Of a DNA stretch of 64,000 nt, positions 1 through 11,754 are shown one piece after another. The stretch's first letter is position 1. Each line of letters begins with the position of its first letter. Source of the stretch: Stichopus chloronotus (lineage: Eukaryota; Echinodermata; Holothuroidea; Aspidochirotida; Stichopodidae); NCBI GenBank assembly GCA_021234535.1, contig CM037830.1, forward strand, positions 14,687,116 through 14,751,115, written 5' to 3'. Under the pieces are notes generated by a model that saw only the letters and a list, made by a program, of their open reading frames with translations, was not told the DNA's origin and made no database searches. A program made the translations under genes and the position numbers.

Positions 1-3000
1 GTAAATCTGACTTTGCACATTTTATCAAAGTGAGGTTGAATCACTTGATCATTTTACTTGTTGTTGTTCGTTTACTTTTGCTCGTATTTTAGACGCATCA
101 ACAATTTGCTTCTAAACAAGATTTTTTTTGTCAGAATAGTCTTTACCTTTTGCACGATTTCTTGATTTTGTTTTTGCAATACTAGTTATTTTGATGTTAA
201 TTACGATCAGTCCATCAAGCCTGATGTAAATAGTTTCTCTTATAAGTTTTATACTTCTTTTCATAATGGAAAAATGATTTTTCAAAAATGAAAAAAACGC
301 TATCAAGTGAAGCTAATTATTTAAAATTAGAGGAAGCATTTGCGTTTGTGAAATTATGTTTCCCTCAAGTGAGTGTTAATTAAGAAAATTTGGGGAATTC
401 AATTCTTATTTTCTTACAAGTTCCTTGCTTGATATTGTTTAGTCGTCTTTGTTGTGTGTAAATTTAAGTCAAATACACTATGTATATTAAGTTCAAGTTC
501 AACAAACATTCATTTCGGTCACGCAATATGAATAGTTACAAATATACATAAACATAAGTACACAGATTGAAGATTGTACACAGATTGAAGGGCTATCCAC
601 AGGAGGCTTAGTAAAGCTTACGAGCGTAGATATCCCCCCCCCCCCCAAAAAAAAAAGCAATTCAAAGAAGAAAAAGGAAACACTGAAACGGGAAAACAAG
701 AAAAGAAACCAGAAGACACTAGACAAAAGGAAAGAAGGGAAAAATAACAGGAAGCTACTATAGGGAGTAATTGACAATAGAAAAAAAAATTAGACACATG
801 AAGATGAAAGGAAATGGACAAGAACAAGATATGACCTAAACGAAGCCGGGAACTGAATATTAAATTTGTGTACACAGAAACACCATGGCTTGAAATAAGC
901 GAAAGGCAACAGCAAAAAAAAAAACTGGAATCGGTAGCACCCAGATGTCATTGACTGTTTGTATTTTCATTCTGTTCAATAGTTATGAAAAAGTAAGTAT
1001 AACCTCTTGACTACAACGAACGCATGCAAATTAGCAGGAAATATGATAATGCCGATAACGACAAATTGATCAAACAGCAATCTGTAGAGCTAAATATGCC
1101 ATTGTCCAAGTGGTCATTGTGTTGGTTGTAAGCTGTTTTTTTTTTTTTTTTGTCAAGGAACACTTCAAGAAAGAATAGGTAGCAATGCAAGCGCTAAGCG
1201 GTTCCGTCATCTGTTAATACATGAAGGATCAATAAATGGATTATATATACAATTATAGTGACCATGGAATACTCATCTACCAGACATTTGGTGTATGGAT
1301 ATACCGTGAAAACGATTTGGAGGGGGATGGCGGCATAATGTTATTTGGTACAACAAATGAAAAAAAAGTAACAAAATGAGCTACAATGTCCTTTTTAGGA
1401 ACCAACTACAAAACTAGAATACTAGAATACTACACTTTAATAGTTTGCACTTCTTCACATGACTGAGTAGGGAGTTAAGTTTATTCAAAGCATACACGAA
1501 TATAAAGCACCTCTGTCTAATACATTACACTTTTATAAAGTCACATAAAGATCTGTATGGACGTGATCAAAAGGAATCTGTCCCATAAAAGATACCACAG
1601 TTTTGAGTAAATAACTTATAGAAGGTAAAAGATGTTACTTTGGTATTAGTATAGTGGTTCATGGTGCAATAAAGATTGCAGTTAAACTTAGGTTAAAGTC
1701 CTTTACAAGTTAAACTCACACGAACATGGCATACAAACCTTCTTTGTCGCAGTATTCGTTAGTAAATGTAGTTACTTGAACTCTATAAATCGATTTATTT
1801 GAATTTAAATTGGAATTTGACTCACAAATTCTCAACAATTGTTATTTGATTTTTGATTTGTTCACTTCGAATGATTTTATAGCTTTTATAGGATGGAGTG
1901 ATCCCTTAATGCTATGTTTTCTCATTTTTTCTGCTACATTGTCAGTTAGGGAGATTCTGGGGTTATGTCCCATCATCCAGTTCACCCACCAGCGGCCTAT
2001 CGGCAAGTGAAGCTCCTTGATGTAACGATCTCTGTGGATGACAAGGGTTTGGTTTGCAACAGACCTCTAAAGAAAACCTGCTGACACCCATCAACTTTTA
2101 CATAGCGATGGTTGCCACCCCCAACAACTAGGATTTGAAGGAAAATGATGCTGAACTGAATGCTGAACTGATGGTCATGTGACTGGGAAAGAACATGGTC
2201 ATAGATGCGTCATTCAGCACATACAACACCTGAAAGCAACTCTCGCCGATTCACTGGTAACAGCCCAAAATAATCACCGTCAAATCTACTCCACAGCCTA
2301 TTATCACCGTGACCACAGTCTACCAGACATTTAATGTATTCTGTCGAATTTCGTACCGGTTTCACGTTCTTTGAAAACGTGCATGAAGTTGTACCACGTC
2401 CACCCATCCTCACTTTTTGACTTCGTCACCTCAGATAACTCCTCTGTAGAGCGAAGATCAAGGAGCGGCAGCCCTCCTGCCACTGTAAAACCCCATCCCT
2501 GTGCATCTAAAAGGAACTAGCTTTTTCCTAGTTTGCAGGCATTCTCACCATACATTCCAATCACCAGCAATGGACCGAAATCCAATGCCGCAGCAATGAC
2601 TTCAATGTCAAATAAGTCATTTACGCCATCATTTGTAATGTCTGCCAACGCTTTTGTATGAAAAATTGAACATAAATTCATTATTATGAAGACTGTAGAA
2701 CATTATAATGAATTTATCAGCGGCAACAACAACAAAGTACTCTATGAGTTCCCCAGGAAGCAACTCCCGTTTTAGGACGAGGGATGTGCATGTGTGCACC
2801 TAGGAACATGGCAAGTTCAATCCCAATAATTCGATAACCTTGATTTATTAATTTGATAAATCTGGTTTTATCAATTGGATAAACTGGTATAGTCAATTTA
2901 TTGAGCGTCGATAAAATTCATAAAAATTTTGACTTTTTAACTTGGTTTGTTGGAGCACAAACCTGTTTTTCGATTTGATATACCAGGTTCACCACTTCAT

Positions 3001-3960
3001 TGGTGATGAACTTAGTTTATCGAATCCAAATAACCAATTGTTAAAAAAGACTGTTTTTTCGGTCGAACAGCCAGATTTATAGATGAACCTGGTTAATGAA
3101 TGAAAAACACGTTTATCGTTAGATGACCCTGGTTAGTAACCCAGGTAAGTCGAGTGACTCTTGAACTTAGTAAGCGTCCCAGTATGGGGTGGAGTGTCCG
3201 CGCTACCGATGACGTGATATATTTAGATCAAAGTTCAACGGTTATAAAAAACGAAAACACAGTTTTAGAATTATCTTTCTGTCAAATATCAATGGGCAAC
3301 AAAGAGGCAACGAAGACCCCATACTGTGTATAGCCAAAGTGCCATCCTTATCACATTGCTTAAGCCAGGCTTTAGATGTTTAAGGCTGCAGTGTGCCTTA
3401 TTTTCACCTGAGGCAGTAACATGTAATGAAACAGAGAATTAACTTGTAACAGATTTTAAGAAAGACAGTTTCATTATGAAAAATATAGCAGTAATCAATT
3501 GAGATATCCATGATAAGTGTTCCTGGGAGGCATCTAGAGTATGAAAGCAAACAGTTTGTAAATGAATCACATATTTAAGTAAAGAGAAAACGCAATACTA
3601 CGGAAAATCATGTGTGATCTCGTTCGACGTAAGATTACATACAATCCAATGCGTTAACCCTCTACCTAAGTCTTTTCATTGACTTTAGATGGTTTTCGAA
3701 CTACTGCTGTGTATACTTACATCCATGAGCAGCCAAAAGTGTCAGAACGAGTGAATGAAACAAGTGGATCATTAATCCTTTCAGAACAGCCATCGTTCTT
3801 AATACTCCAAGATAATTATGACTACGACGCACTGGCAGTTACAGCGTCACACACAACAGAGTAAGCAGTAAGACAGAAGTACCACGTAACCTAACTAGAT
3901 ATATCTTTACTTCTTTCTTTACTTTTTTCTCAATTACACTTGAACTTCAGAACCGGTAGT
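1..3960. other. Intergenic, no gene recognised
   Basis: No open frame here resembles a known protein; the short frames have no domain or motif I recognise. Visible landmarks are a poly-C then poly-A run near 630-655, a T run near 1137-1152, and an imperfect hairpin at 2672-2718 whose arms of about 17 bp read ATAAATTCATTATTATG and its near reverse complement. The stretch 1950-2750 is less AT-rich than its surroundings and could be an eroded coding relic, but stops in every frame prevent a call. Confidence 0.4.
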
Positions 3961-4000
3961 TCAATAACACCGTTGGCTTGGTCCTTATTTCTTCTGTATT

Positions 4001-4977
4001 ATGGATGTCACTGTTGATGTCCCTGAAAGACTTGTTTGTTGTAGTTCATGTGATATGTGGGTTGAGTTTGAAAGAGTTGAGTTTGAGTTTTTGTGACTTT
4101 GCGCATCTGCTTCGGATGAAAGTTTCATTTTTATTTGTTCGAAGTGAAAAGATTACAGGAACCTAAGGAATCATCAAAGAACTGTAGGTGTAATAGTGAT
4201 TGGAATGTTGTTTGCAAGGGGCCTAAGGTAACGGAGCGACCATCAAAAAGCACTGAACGAACAGGGGTCCATAACCGTTCCGAAACCTTGTCTGTTGAAG
4301 AAAGGGTTGTTGAAGAAGGGAACACTCAGGATAATAAAGACAAAACCAAAGAACTGGGGGTAAAGGAAAAGTGTAAGGAATGACTGTCATTGCGTACTGT
4401 TACGTTTGTGGGTCGTGAGTTCTGTGGAGCGGATAGGTCAAAACGAGTTAGGGTGTGTTTGCTGGGGGCCAAAATTGAAGATGTAAGTGAAGAGGCGAAC
4501 AAAATTGTTTTGAATGAGAAGGTGGTTGTGATTCAGGTGGGTACAAAAAATGTAGAGAAGGAACCAAATGGTATCGTAAGGTCCAGATATATCGAATTAT
4601 TGTAAAGCCTAGCTTCGATCAGAGCAAATTTAGCTATTTGTGACTTGTTACCAAGATTTGATGACAGGCTCCGATCCAATAAGTTAAAACGTTTGAATAA
4701 TTGGTTAAGTAGCTGATGTTTAGAATTTTCATTTACATTTTGTTGATATGTGGTAGGTAGGAAAGATTTGTTTGCAAGGCCGAAGGGGATACATTTAGGG
4801 AATAGCGGGGGTTCACCGTTTGTAATGATGGTAAGCATTACTGTTGAGCATGTGTTTGCGCTTAAACTAAACTTGGGGGAGATGAGGACAGCAGATAATC
4901 GTAGCACGGACAGTCACGGCTCAACCAACAGGCATTCTGAGTACAGGGATTACAAAAGAACCAAAAAAAAACCTCAT
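4001..4977 (+). pseudogene. LINE ORF1 relic: PHD-like finger plus SGNH-esterase-like domain
   Basis: The frame from 4001 contains a CCSSCDMW motif (cysteines at 4037, 4040, 4049) like the first half of a PHD finger, broken by a stop at 4094. A different frame, 4135-4383, is charged and rich in E, K and T, as expected for a linker. The frame 4390-4605 contains RVRVCLLGAKIEDVSEEANK and VVVIQVGTKNV, which match the CLPGA and VHVGTNN blocks of the esterase-like domain in CR1 ORF1 proteins. The same frame reads past a stop into ICDLLPRFDDRLR. A last piece, 4750-4977, has DLFARPKGIHLGNSGG, the usual end of that domain. At least three stops or frame changes separate the pieces. Confidence 0.7.
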
Positions 4978-5099
4978 TAAAGCTAAGAAAGAAAATAAGG
5001 TAAAAAGTTCTAGGGATACATTAAATATTAGTTTTACTGATGCTCGGAGAACTTGTAATAAAGTTGGTAAATTTGTGCCGTACTTCTAGGGGGGAAATA

Positions 5100-5580
5100 A
5101 AGCCAGACATACTCCGTGTAACTGAAATAGGGATGATATTGATAGTGCAGAGGTTTTATTATCCCGGGTATGTGGTTTATCGTCAAGATAAGGCTCACAC
5201 TTAAAGGGGATTTGGTGGAGGGGTTTTGCTGCATGTCAGAGATAATATTATAAGTGTTGAGAAACCAGACCTGCAAGGATCATTTTTTTTAACTCCAAAC
5301 AGGAGTGCTTCTGAGTGTGATGTTATGAGCACAGGTGACTTCAATTTTCCAGACATTGATTGGACTCAGAAATTGAAATTAAGTGGTAGTAATGGTATTG
5401 ATTTTCTTGAGGATTTTCAGGACTGTTGCTTGCACCAGCATGTTTCTTTCCCAATTATGGGTGAAAATATTCTTGATCCTGTTTTCACATCTGATCCTAA
5501 TGTTGCTGACAATTGTGAGAATATAGGTGAATGAGGTGACCATGAACTTATAGGGTGTGATGTTCTCTAAGAGGTGTTAG
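5100..5580 (+). pseudogene. LINE endonuclease (AP-endonuclease-like) relic
   Basis: Translation shows KPDILRVTEIGM, then GGGVLLHVRDNI, then the diagnostic GDFNFPDIDWT, LEDFQDCCLHQHVSFP and ENILDPVFTSDPNVADNCENI, followed after a stop by GDHELIGCDV. These are the E, GDFN and DH blocks of the apurinic endonuclease domain that opens ORF2 in CR1/jockey-type LINEs; it would nick target DNA to prime reverse transcription. The clean stretch is 5226-5534. The upstream part is interrupted by a stop near 5201, so no functional enzyme is made. Confidence 0.75.
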
Positions 5581-5884
5581 ATTCTATTAGCAAGGAAAGG
5601 ATTCCTGATTTTCTAAAGCAGATACTGTAGCAATTGATAATTTATTGAAAGGTACAGACTGAAAAAATAGACTGAGTGGCAAGAGTGCCTCTGAATCTTG
5701 GACTTTATACTTGGTATTTTGAGGTATGTTTAGAATCATCATTTTCCATGGACGTTTTGCTTTTGTAAAAGTAGGAAGCCTTCTTGGATGACAAACGAGG
5801 TCCTGTGTGCCAATAGACCAAAGCGGAAAATGTGGGGGCGTTACAGGATGAATAATTCCTTTCACATTCACCAACTGAAAGTGA

Positions 5885-6410
5885 AAGGGTTAATTTCTAA
5901 AGCTTACCTAAAAGCAGGGTATCGCTGATAATATAAAGGACAACCAGAAGGCATTCTATTCTTATCGTAGGTCCAAGCAGAAGGTTAAAGAAACTGTTGT
6001 GTCTGTTATGGATCTTAATGCAGATCATGTAGTTAGTGATAGTCAATATTTTGCGAAACTTCTCCACGATTATTTTGTGTCAGTCTTCACACAAGAAGAT
6101 TTGTCAAATCTCCCTAGTGCTATTGGAAAAGTGTGTTTTCCCAAAATTGGACTCTGTCTCTAGTGATGTAGTGAAAGAGTTGCTTTCTCTCAACATTCGT
6201 AACATTCAAGTTTGCAAATAGTAAAACTACAAGAAGACATTCTCGTAAACTCCAGAATTTTTAAAGTAGGATCGAAATTCGTCGTTACTTCTTTTCACAG
6301 AGGGTAGTGAATAAGTAAGGGTGCCTGAGGATGAAGTGATGGCAAGAATTGTCAATGAGTTTGCACGGAACAAGTACTGTGACCGGGTTGGATTTTTGTA
6401 GCTTTTTCTA
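5885..6410 (+). pseudogene. LINE ORF2 relic: RT leader fused to C-terminal end
   Basis: NIKDNQKAFYSYRRSKQKVK, then a segment with DYFVSVFTQEDLSNLP, is the region just before the RT domain in CR1-type ORF2. It ends at a stop near 6219. Immediately after, RYFFSQRVVNK and text resembling the LPEEV-MARTVNEF end of CR1 ORF2 appear in shifted frames up to about 6400. No palm motif lies between, so several hundred codons are missing. This is a deletion derivative. Confidence 0.65.
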
Positions 6411-6449
6411 TTTGTTTAGGTTTTTCTGTTTGTGTTTAATAAACTGAAC

Positions 6450-7285
6450 TAATACACGCTTAAAGAGCAAATTCAAGTAAGGAGAGCAACGGATAAGGAT
6501 GAGTTATGCTTTAAACTGATCGTTGAAGTAAGACACAGTGTGGAAATACCCACGTATATTTACCATCATCCAATACATGTACGAATAGTTGCGAGCGCGG
6601 TACGTTGTATGAAAATGTGCAAATTTGAAAACGTAGTAAGGGCGATATATTCTATTGACTTGTACCTCTTTTCATTAATGAATTTTTGGGATAGGCAATG
6701 TGTCAGTGATAAAAACGTCACAGCACTAGGGTAGAGGTGAGGATATTGTAATGCTACATAAAGAATCATTCACGCCTCCCTCCTGAAACCCGAAAGAACA
6801 CCCAGGCTATTGCCACTTAACTCGCGATTCACACAACCGGCAATTTTGTGTAACGTCAATGGCCTAAGAGAGATCTGCTGACAGAGCTCTTCAAAATCTT
6901 GAGTTAAAATATATTACTGCTTAATTATAAGTTAACTAGAGAATTTGGGTACAACGAAATCAGTAAACTGGAGTAAAAAGTACATACCCGACATGTGTGA
7001 AATCGGTTTCATGTAAATGTAATTGTTATTATCAGTAAACACCTGAGGAGATTGTAAGAATCAAACTCATTCCCATATGAAAGTGCGCCTGTCATTTGCT
7101 TTTTGATAATGGTACTCTCACATCTATGTTAAGCCATTTTAACACTTACTCAGGAATTTCAGATATCTCTAATTAATTTCAGATAACTTAAATTGAATTT
7201 CAGCGTCATCAAGCATTTGCTGTGTAGTATATTTGGCATATATTGTGTAACATTCTTGGTATCGATGAAAAGAGAAACCTATGCG
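6450..7285. other. Intergenic, nothing recognised
   Basis: Both short frames near 6540-6770 are overlapping and antisense to each other and resemble nothing. No repeat or regulatory structure stood out. Confidence 0.4.
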
Positions 7286-7289
7286 GCCA

Positions 7290-7520
7290 TGATTGCGGGT
7301 GTGTGTGTGTACCTACGGACGCTGCTTTAGCGTGTCGCAGTCGCTGGCGGGAGCGATGGCCTCGGAGGTCCGCTCTCTCACGTGGAGCTCGAAACCAGCG
7401 TGGCTGTCAGGAAATTCCGTCGCTTTGGTGAGGTCTCTCTAATGTAAACCCGGAGGCCAACCCCCTCTGCTTGGAATCTCGCGATAACTTGCGTCACTCG
7501 GAAAAGGGGATGAACAGTAT
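7290..7520 (+). repeat. GC-richer dispersed repeat, copy 1
   Basis: Begins with a GTGTGTGTG tract and CCTACGGA, and continues with text resembling 38410-38600: TGGCTGTCAGGAAATTCCGT against TAGCTGTCCGAAAATTTCGT, then a shared GGTCT block and CCCTCTCTGCT-like block. The two copies are diverged and in the same orientation. It is clearly more GC-rich than its flanks. Overlapping open frames on both strands are a consequence of composition. Confidence 0.55.
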
Positions 7521-7889
7521 TTTCCGATCCTTGCCTGGACTTTCCTTGCTTCCCGATAAGGAACTGAGTGCTAGTATGTGTGTATGATCGTGAGCATGTA
7601 AAGTCCGCCAACGGGGACACACACAAGACGTTGTACATTGATGTATGTGAGAACATAGACACACATAAAAAACAGACACACAATTCCCTTTCTGGTGTGA
7701 ATGGAGATACATGCAAGAACAAATACCAGTAAAGTGGGGACATTGTCAGCAAAGTGGTGATATCCCCGATTGCGTGAGGAAAAGTACATGTCCACAATCG
7801 GCGCCCTAAACGGTGTATGTGTGATTGTGATCGTAATCATGTTATCACAATACTTCAAAAAGGGAACCTCAGACAGTTCTTACACTTGA

Positions 7890-8130
7890 GCACTTGATGC
7901 CACTTATTGAGAGGAATAACCCTATTGTTCTTGCTTGAGGCTGAATGTCATCTGAGGTCATCAGAAATTAAACGCTGAAAATCTTGTCAACATAGTATCT
8001 CAAGGTAGCAATCATGGAACCGTATAATATTTATTGCATTAAGTAGAAGAAGCCTATTGTTCTTGGTAGAGGTCAAAGATCATGTGAGATCACCAGCAGT
8101 CAAACATTGAAAATCTTTTTGACGACAATA
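7890..8130 (+). repeat. Fragment of the ~145-bp half-site repeat family
   Basis: Two diverged units contain the family signatures CCTATTGTTCTTG, then GTCATCTGAGGTCATCAG (first unit) and AGGTCAAAGATCATGTGAG (second unit). Their cores are about 132 bp apart. The hairpin and TG tract seen at the start of better copies are not visible here, though TG-rich sequence lies at 7575-7680. Confidence 0.6.
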
Positions 8131-9055
8131 AGCAAGATACAATGCTACACTGGCCTAAGGGCCGTGGCTCTGATGTTCTTATTTCAATATTTCCAGGGCT
8201 ACTCGAAACTTTAATACGTTCTGTTTTACAACCTAGCACTCGATCACCGATCATAAAAATTAAGTCCTGTAAGTGTGAGGATGTCCGATTTAGTAAGCAA
8301 AGTTGTACAGAGATATGAAGATTCACGTTTCTAGAATTGACCATTGAACAATGTTATTTAAGACCTGTTACATTGACTTTCATTTCTCACAATGCAAAAT
8401 TTATATTTATCTAGATCATCAGCATTTTGCACAAATGCTCGGACAATCATTACAGCATTTTTAATGTCTCAGGGACCCTAAAGGCGTAGTGTAATATGAG
8501 GGTCTATCAACTCAGATGAAACGAAACATGCAACTATAGCTAGGGACTATGTGGAATGCACTGGAAAGCCTAGCCGTGAAAGAGCATTTTAAAGTGATAT
8601 ATTTATTTCTACTGAAAATTTTCCAAGATAGTTCAGTTTGAAGAAATGCTTGTCTGGTTAAGACAGATTTCGACTTGGCTCAAAGTTATCTAAGCGCCAT
8701 GAAACAGTGGAAAATATGTCTGTGTCTTTGTTTCTCTTTGAATTGAAATAATAATTTAAAGCATTACAAATTCGATCACCGCTAACAAAGCTTCTAGAAT
8801 GAACACATTTAACGTCACACAGGATTGACAAATAAGAGCTGTTCCATTTCAAACAGAATACCAGTCTGATCGATGGATCTTACTCACGTGACAATGGTTA
8901 CTTCTTGTTCTAGTACTGCCTTGTAGGAGAGGGCGTACAAATCAACTGTACACGAAATTTACTGCATTCCAGTCAACAGTCACCGCTGGCCATGTGGTGG
9001 GACAGTGGCCATGGTGACAATGACCAGCCAACACTTGCCGTCGTCGGAGCACTGG
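8130..9055. other. Intergenic, nothing recognised
   Basis: No coding frame or repeat structure that I can support. The short antisense frames have no recognisable motif. Confidence 0.35.
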
Positions 9056-9058
9056 TGG

Positions 9059-9470
9059 TGAGACGATATATATAAAATGGTCGGAAAGCGTCTGGCTAAT
9101 GAAAGTTGCTGACAATCGGTGGGTGGCCAAATGGTGATTTATAGGCGACGGTGTCCATCCGACAATGGTAAGTCGGCTCATCAGTGGTGGACGACATGTG
9201 TATTGGATGGTCGACAAGAGACTAGCCGACTGAAAGTCTCCGGTGATCCTCTGGTGGCCAAGAGGTGGGTCATAGGGGAGTATAGTAAAGGTGATCAGCC
9301 GCCAATGGCTCGTTTTAGGACCATCATTGTTGAGACGATTAATATATTGGATGGTTGACAACGGCTGGCAAACTAAAACTCGCTGGTGATCCGTCAGTGG
9401 AGAAGTGGTGGTTTATAGGTGGCAAGCTGACAATGACCTGTCTTTGAACCCTAGTTGGTGACCCAATGAG
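9059..9470 (+). repeat. Degenerate tandem repeat, ~130-141-bp period, about three units
   Basis: Units open with GAGACGATATATATAAAATGG (9060), GACGACATGTGTATTGGATGG (9190) and GAGACGATTAATATATTGG (9331). Each continues with GGTCGACAA-like text, a GGCTGGC or GACTAGCC block, CTGGTGATCC-like text and GTGG..TTTATAGG. Diverged sequence before 9059 (8970-9058) may be a further partial unit. The array explains the long open frames on both strands here, which are not genes. Confidence 0.7.
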
Positions 9471-9894
9471 GACTGAAATAAGTGACTGACTGATCTTAGA
9501 CCATTAGAGGAATAAAAAGGCCATGTCTAAGTTAACGTGGTTCAGTGATCGATCGTACTATTACTATAAGATAAAAAATGAGTAAGAAACTTTTTCAACC
9601 CGTTGTTGCACTATCCTCATACGTTTTTTTTTTTTTTTGACAGCAGTTTCTTTCCACAAGGAGTGGGGGGATAAGCTACATAAGGTAACATTTGAGGTGA
9701 TCATTAAAGAAAACCCGACGACTGCGACCCGCTAAGGCAGTGTCCGTTGCGCAAGTGGCCTGTGTTATCTAAACACACCGGGGGTACAGCAAAAAATCGC
9801 ACTCAGTTCCATATCGTGACGCTAGGAAATTCCCGACGAAGCTATGACTGTATAACTCCCCTTTTCGACTAATGCAAATTATCACGGGTTCGCC

Positions 9895-9929
<35 letters not shown>

Positions 9930-10369
9930 GGCTCCGAGTTTTCATTACAGAGACTTCCCGGTAATTTGTGGCGTCCACATTAGTTTCGAGAACGGACACC
10001 TGTGGCTCTCACCATCGACTGCGCCATGTTAACTCAATGCGTCCGCAGGTGTACGCACGTACATCCAAACATTTACATTTTGTCAGCCTTCTCACCCCCT
10101 AGCCCCAGTGAGAAATCCCAATTCATGTTTTTTTTTTTATTTTTTTTTATTTTGCCATGAGGTACCTCCACATAAGGACTACCGACCCACCAAGTTTCAA
10201 AGGGTGTAAGGTGGGCTATCAATTAAATGTCATTCATGGGAGTCCGGACTTTGACCGTTCAACGGAGAACAATTATATCTCCTCCTTGTTTACTACGTAT
10301 AAGGATGGCATAAAAATATGTTCTGTCAATATACTTCATACTGTCAATATATGTAATACCTGATTATTT
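9471..10369. other. Intergenic with simple repeats
   Basis: Holds a T run near 9626-9639, a (GA)n microsatellite at about 9898-9925, and a T/A-rich run near 10126-10152. No gene is supported. Confidence 0.45.
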
Positions 10370-11273
10370 GAGGGATTTATAGCTTTGACTTCACCATATA
10401 CTATACAGCAAACTGTTCTCGCCTGTTGGATTTGTAGACTAACGCTTTTCATTATTTTATTGACAATTCGCCCACACATGCCTTCCTTTTATAGCCGACT
10501 TAGACCGATAATGAGACTCAATCTTTATGGCTTGCCATTTTGATCTGAACTGATGCAAATGTAAATAACGTCATACAGATTCTCCTTACAGGTGTTCAGG
10601 AAAATACAAACCATGATCTGAACCCTCAGTCTTCAATTTAGGGTACCGTAGTAGATTCTAATGTTGCTAGAGTGTAAAAATATTTTTACTAATTTGGGGT
10701 GTTGGTGTCGGTGTCGGTATTTGTGTTGGAGTTGCCGATGTCGGACACAAGAATGATTGATGTATGCGCATTTGCTTACAGGGCCTACAGTTTTAGAAAG
10801 ATGGGCAGGGTGATTTTGGACCAGTTTTTTTTTTTTTGTGCCACTTTATGTTTTAATCACTGCCAATCACATAACCATTGTTCTCTTTAATTAAAGCTTA
10901 ATCAACGCTGGGCAGTACATTAACTCTGATAAAATGCATGATTCGTGGTTATTGCAAGCGATGCACGAGGGGGCACTGGAAAAAAAAGGCTTTAACGGTT
11001 AATGATTAGATTTCCTTAAAATTAACAAAAGATTAAAACACCGGGGCAAATTAGCTCTAGAGGCATCGATACTTAGATGTATCAAAAAAATCAACTAAAG
11101 TTTCTGTGGTAGACATTGATTTCAATTATTCAAAGTCGTAGCTTGTTCTCCATTTCAATGCTATACCATATCCAACCTTAAAGGGGTATTCTCTATGGCT
11201 AGGCTATGGCAAATTTATGTTAAGTTATGCATAGCCATAATTTTTCCTAGCCATACGTTACTGCGTTTAGAAC

Positions 11274-11754
11274 CAGTGTTGTAAAGACTCGAGTCACTGA
11301 TTCGATTCGGGCTCGGACTAGAGTCACGATTTTTGATCGGCAAGGACTGGATTCGAGTCAATTTGTTCTGTCACTCTTCTTGACTGGAGTTTTTTTTTCA
11401 CATGACTCAAGTCAAAAATTGGCAAACAATGTGATATTAGATATTGTTTGGTGGTCATTTCAAGAATTACACGACCAGTTGATTAACTGGAAACTCCCAT
11501 AGAAACAGCTGACACGTTGTAATCGATTTCACGTTATACGTTGCTAGCTGGTATTGCATTAAATCCAGTGTTCTTATGTTGTTTTATAATTTAATTTTAG
11601 TTACCTGTTGGTTTCCACCAAAAAAGCACGTATAATTGTTTTCATGTGTTTAAACATTTTATGACTCTACCATAAATGACCAGTGAAAGACTCTGACTCG
11701 ACTAGTGGAAGACTCACTCGAGACTCGAACTCTAACGACTCGCTTACAACACTG
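11274..11754. mobile_element. hAT-type MITE with 8-bp target duplication
   Basis: A 481-bp non-autonomous DNA transposon. The left end starts CAGTGTTGTAAAGACTCGAG and the right end finishes CGAGTCGTTAGAG-like in reverse complement after CAGTGTTGTAAGCGAGTCG, so the terminal inverted repeats share CAGTGTTGTAA. The element is flanked by the exact 8-bp duplication TTTAGAAC at 11266-11273 and 11755-11762. An 8-bp duplication and CAGTG-type ends are the hAT hallmark. The interior is rich in GACTCGAGTC motifs and has no coding frame. Confidence 0.9.

Larger units (their letters stand above)
4001..6450 (+). mobile_element. CR1-like LINE remnant, internally deleted
   Basis: A non-LTR retrotransposon of CR1 type in + orientation. 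In order it shows an ORF1 with a PHD-like zinc finger and an SGNH-esterase-like segment, an apurinic endonuclease segment, the beginning of the reverse transcriptase, and then directly the far C-terminal end of ORF2 and a short AT-rich 3' end with AATAAA-like text near 6438. The RT palm with the YADD box is absent, so the central part of ORF2 was deleted near 6225-6240. Many stops and frame changes make it inactive. Unlike usual LINE copies it is not simply 5'-truncated. Family assignment is from remembered protein patterns; I am fairly sure of CR1-like, not of the exact clade. Confidence 0.75.

Noticed and set aside
1810..2440. Open frames on both strands at 1.8-2.4 kb
   Set aside because: No recognisable domain, frames are short and interrupted, and no splice logic joins them.
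7243..7858. Cluster of overlapping ORFs, including a 139-codon minus frame
   Set aside because: The frames arise from a GC-richer dispersed repeat and TG-rich sequence; the translations are low-complexity and overlap in several frames.
8942..9361. Opposed 139- and 79-codon frames
   Set aside because: Both are explained by the ~140-bp tandem repeat; periodic text gives long open frames by chance.
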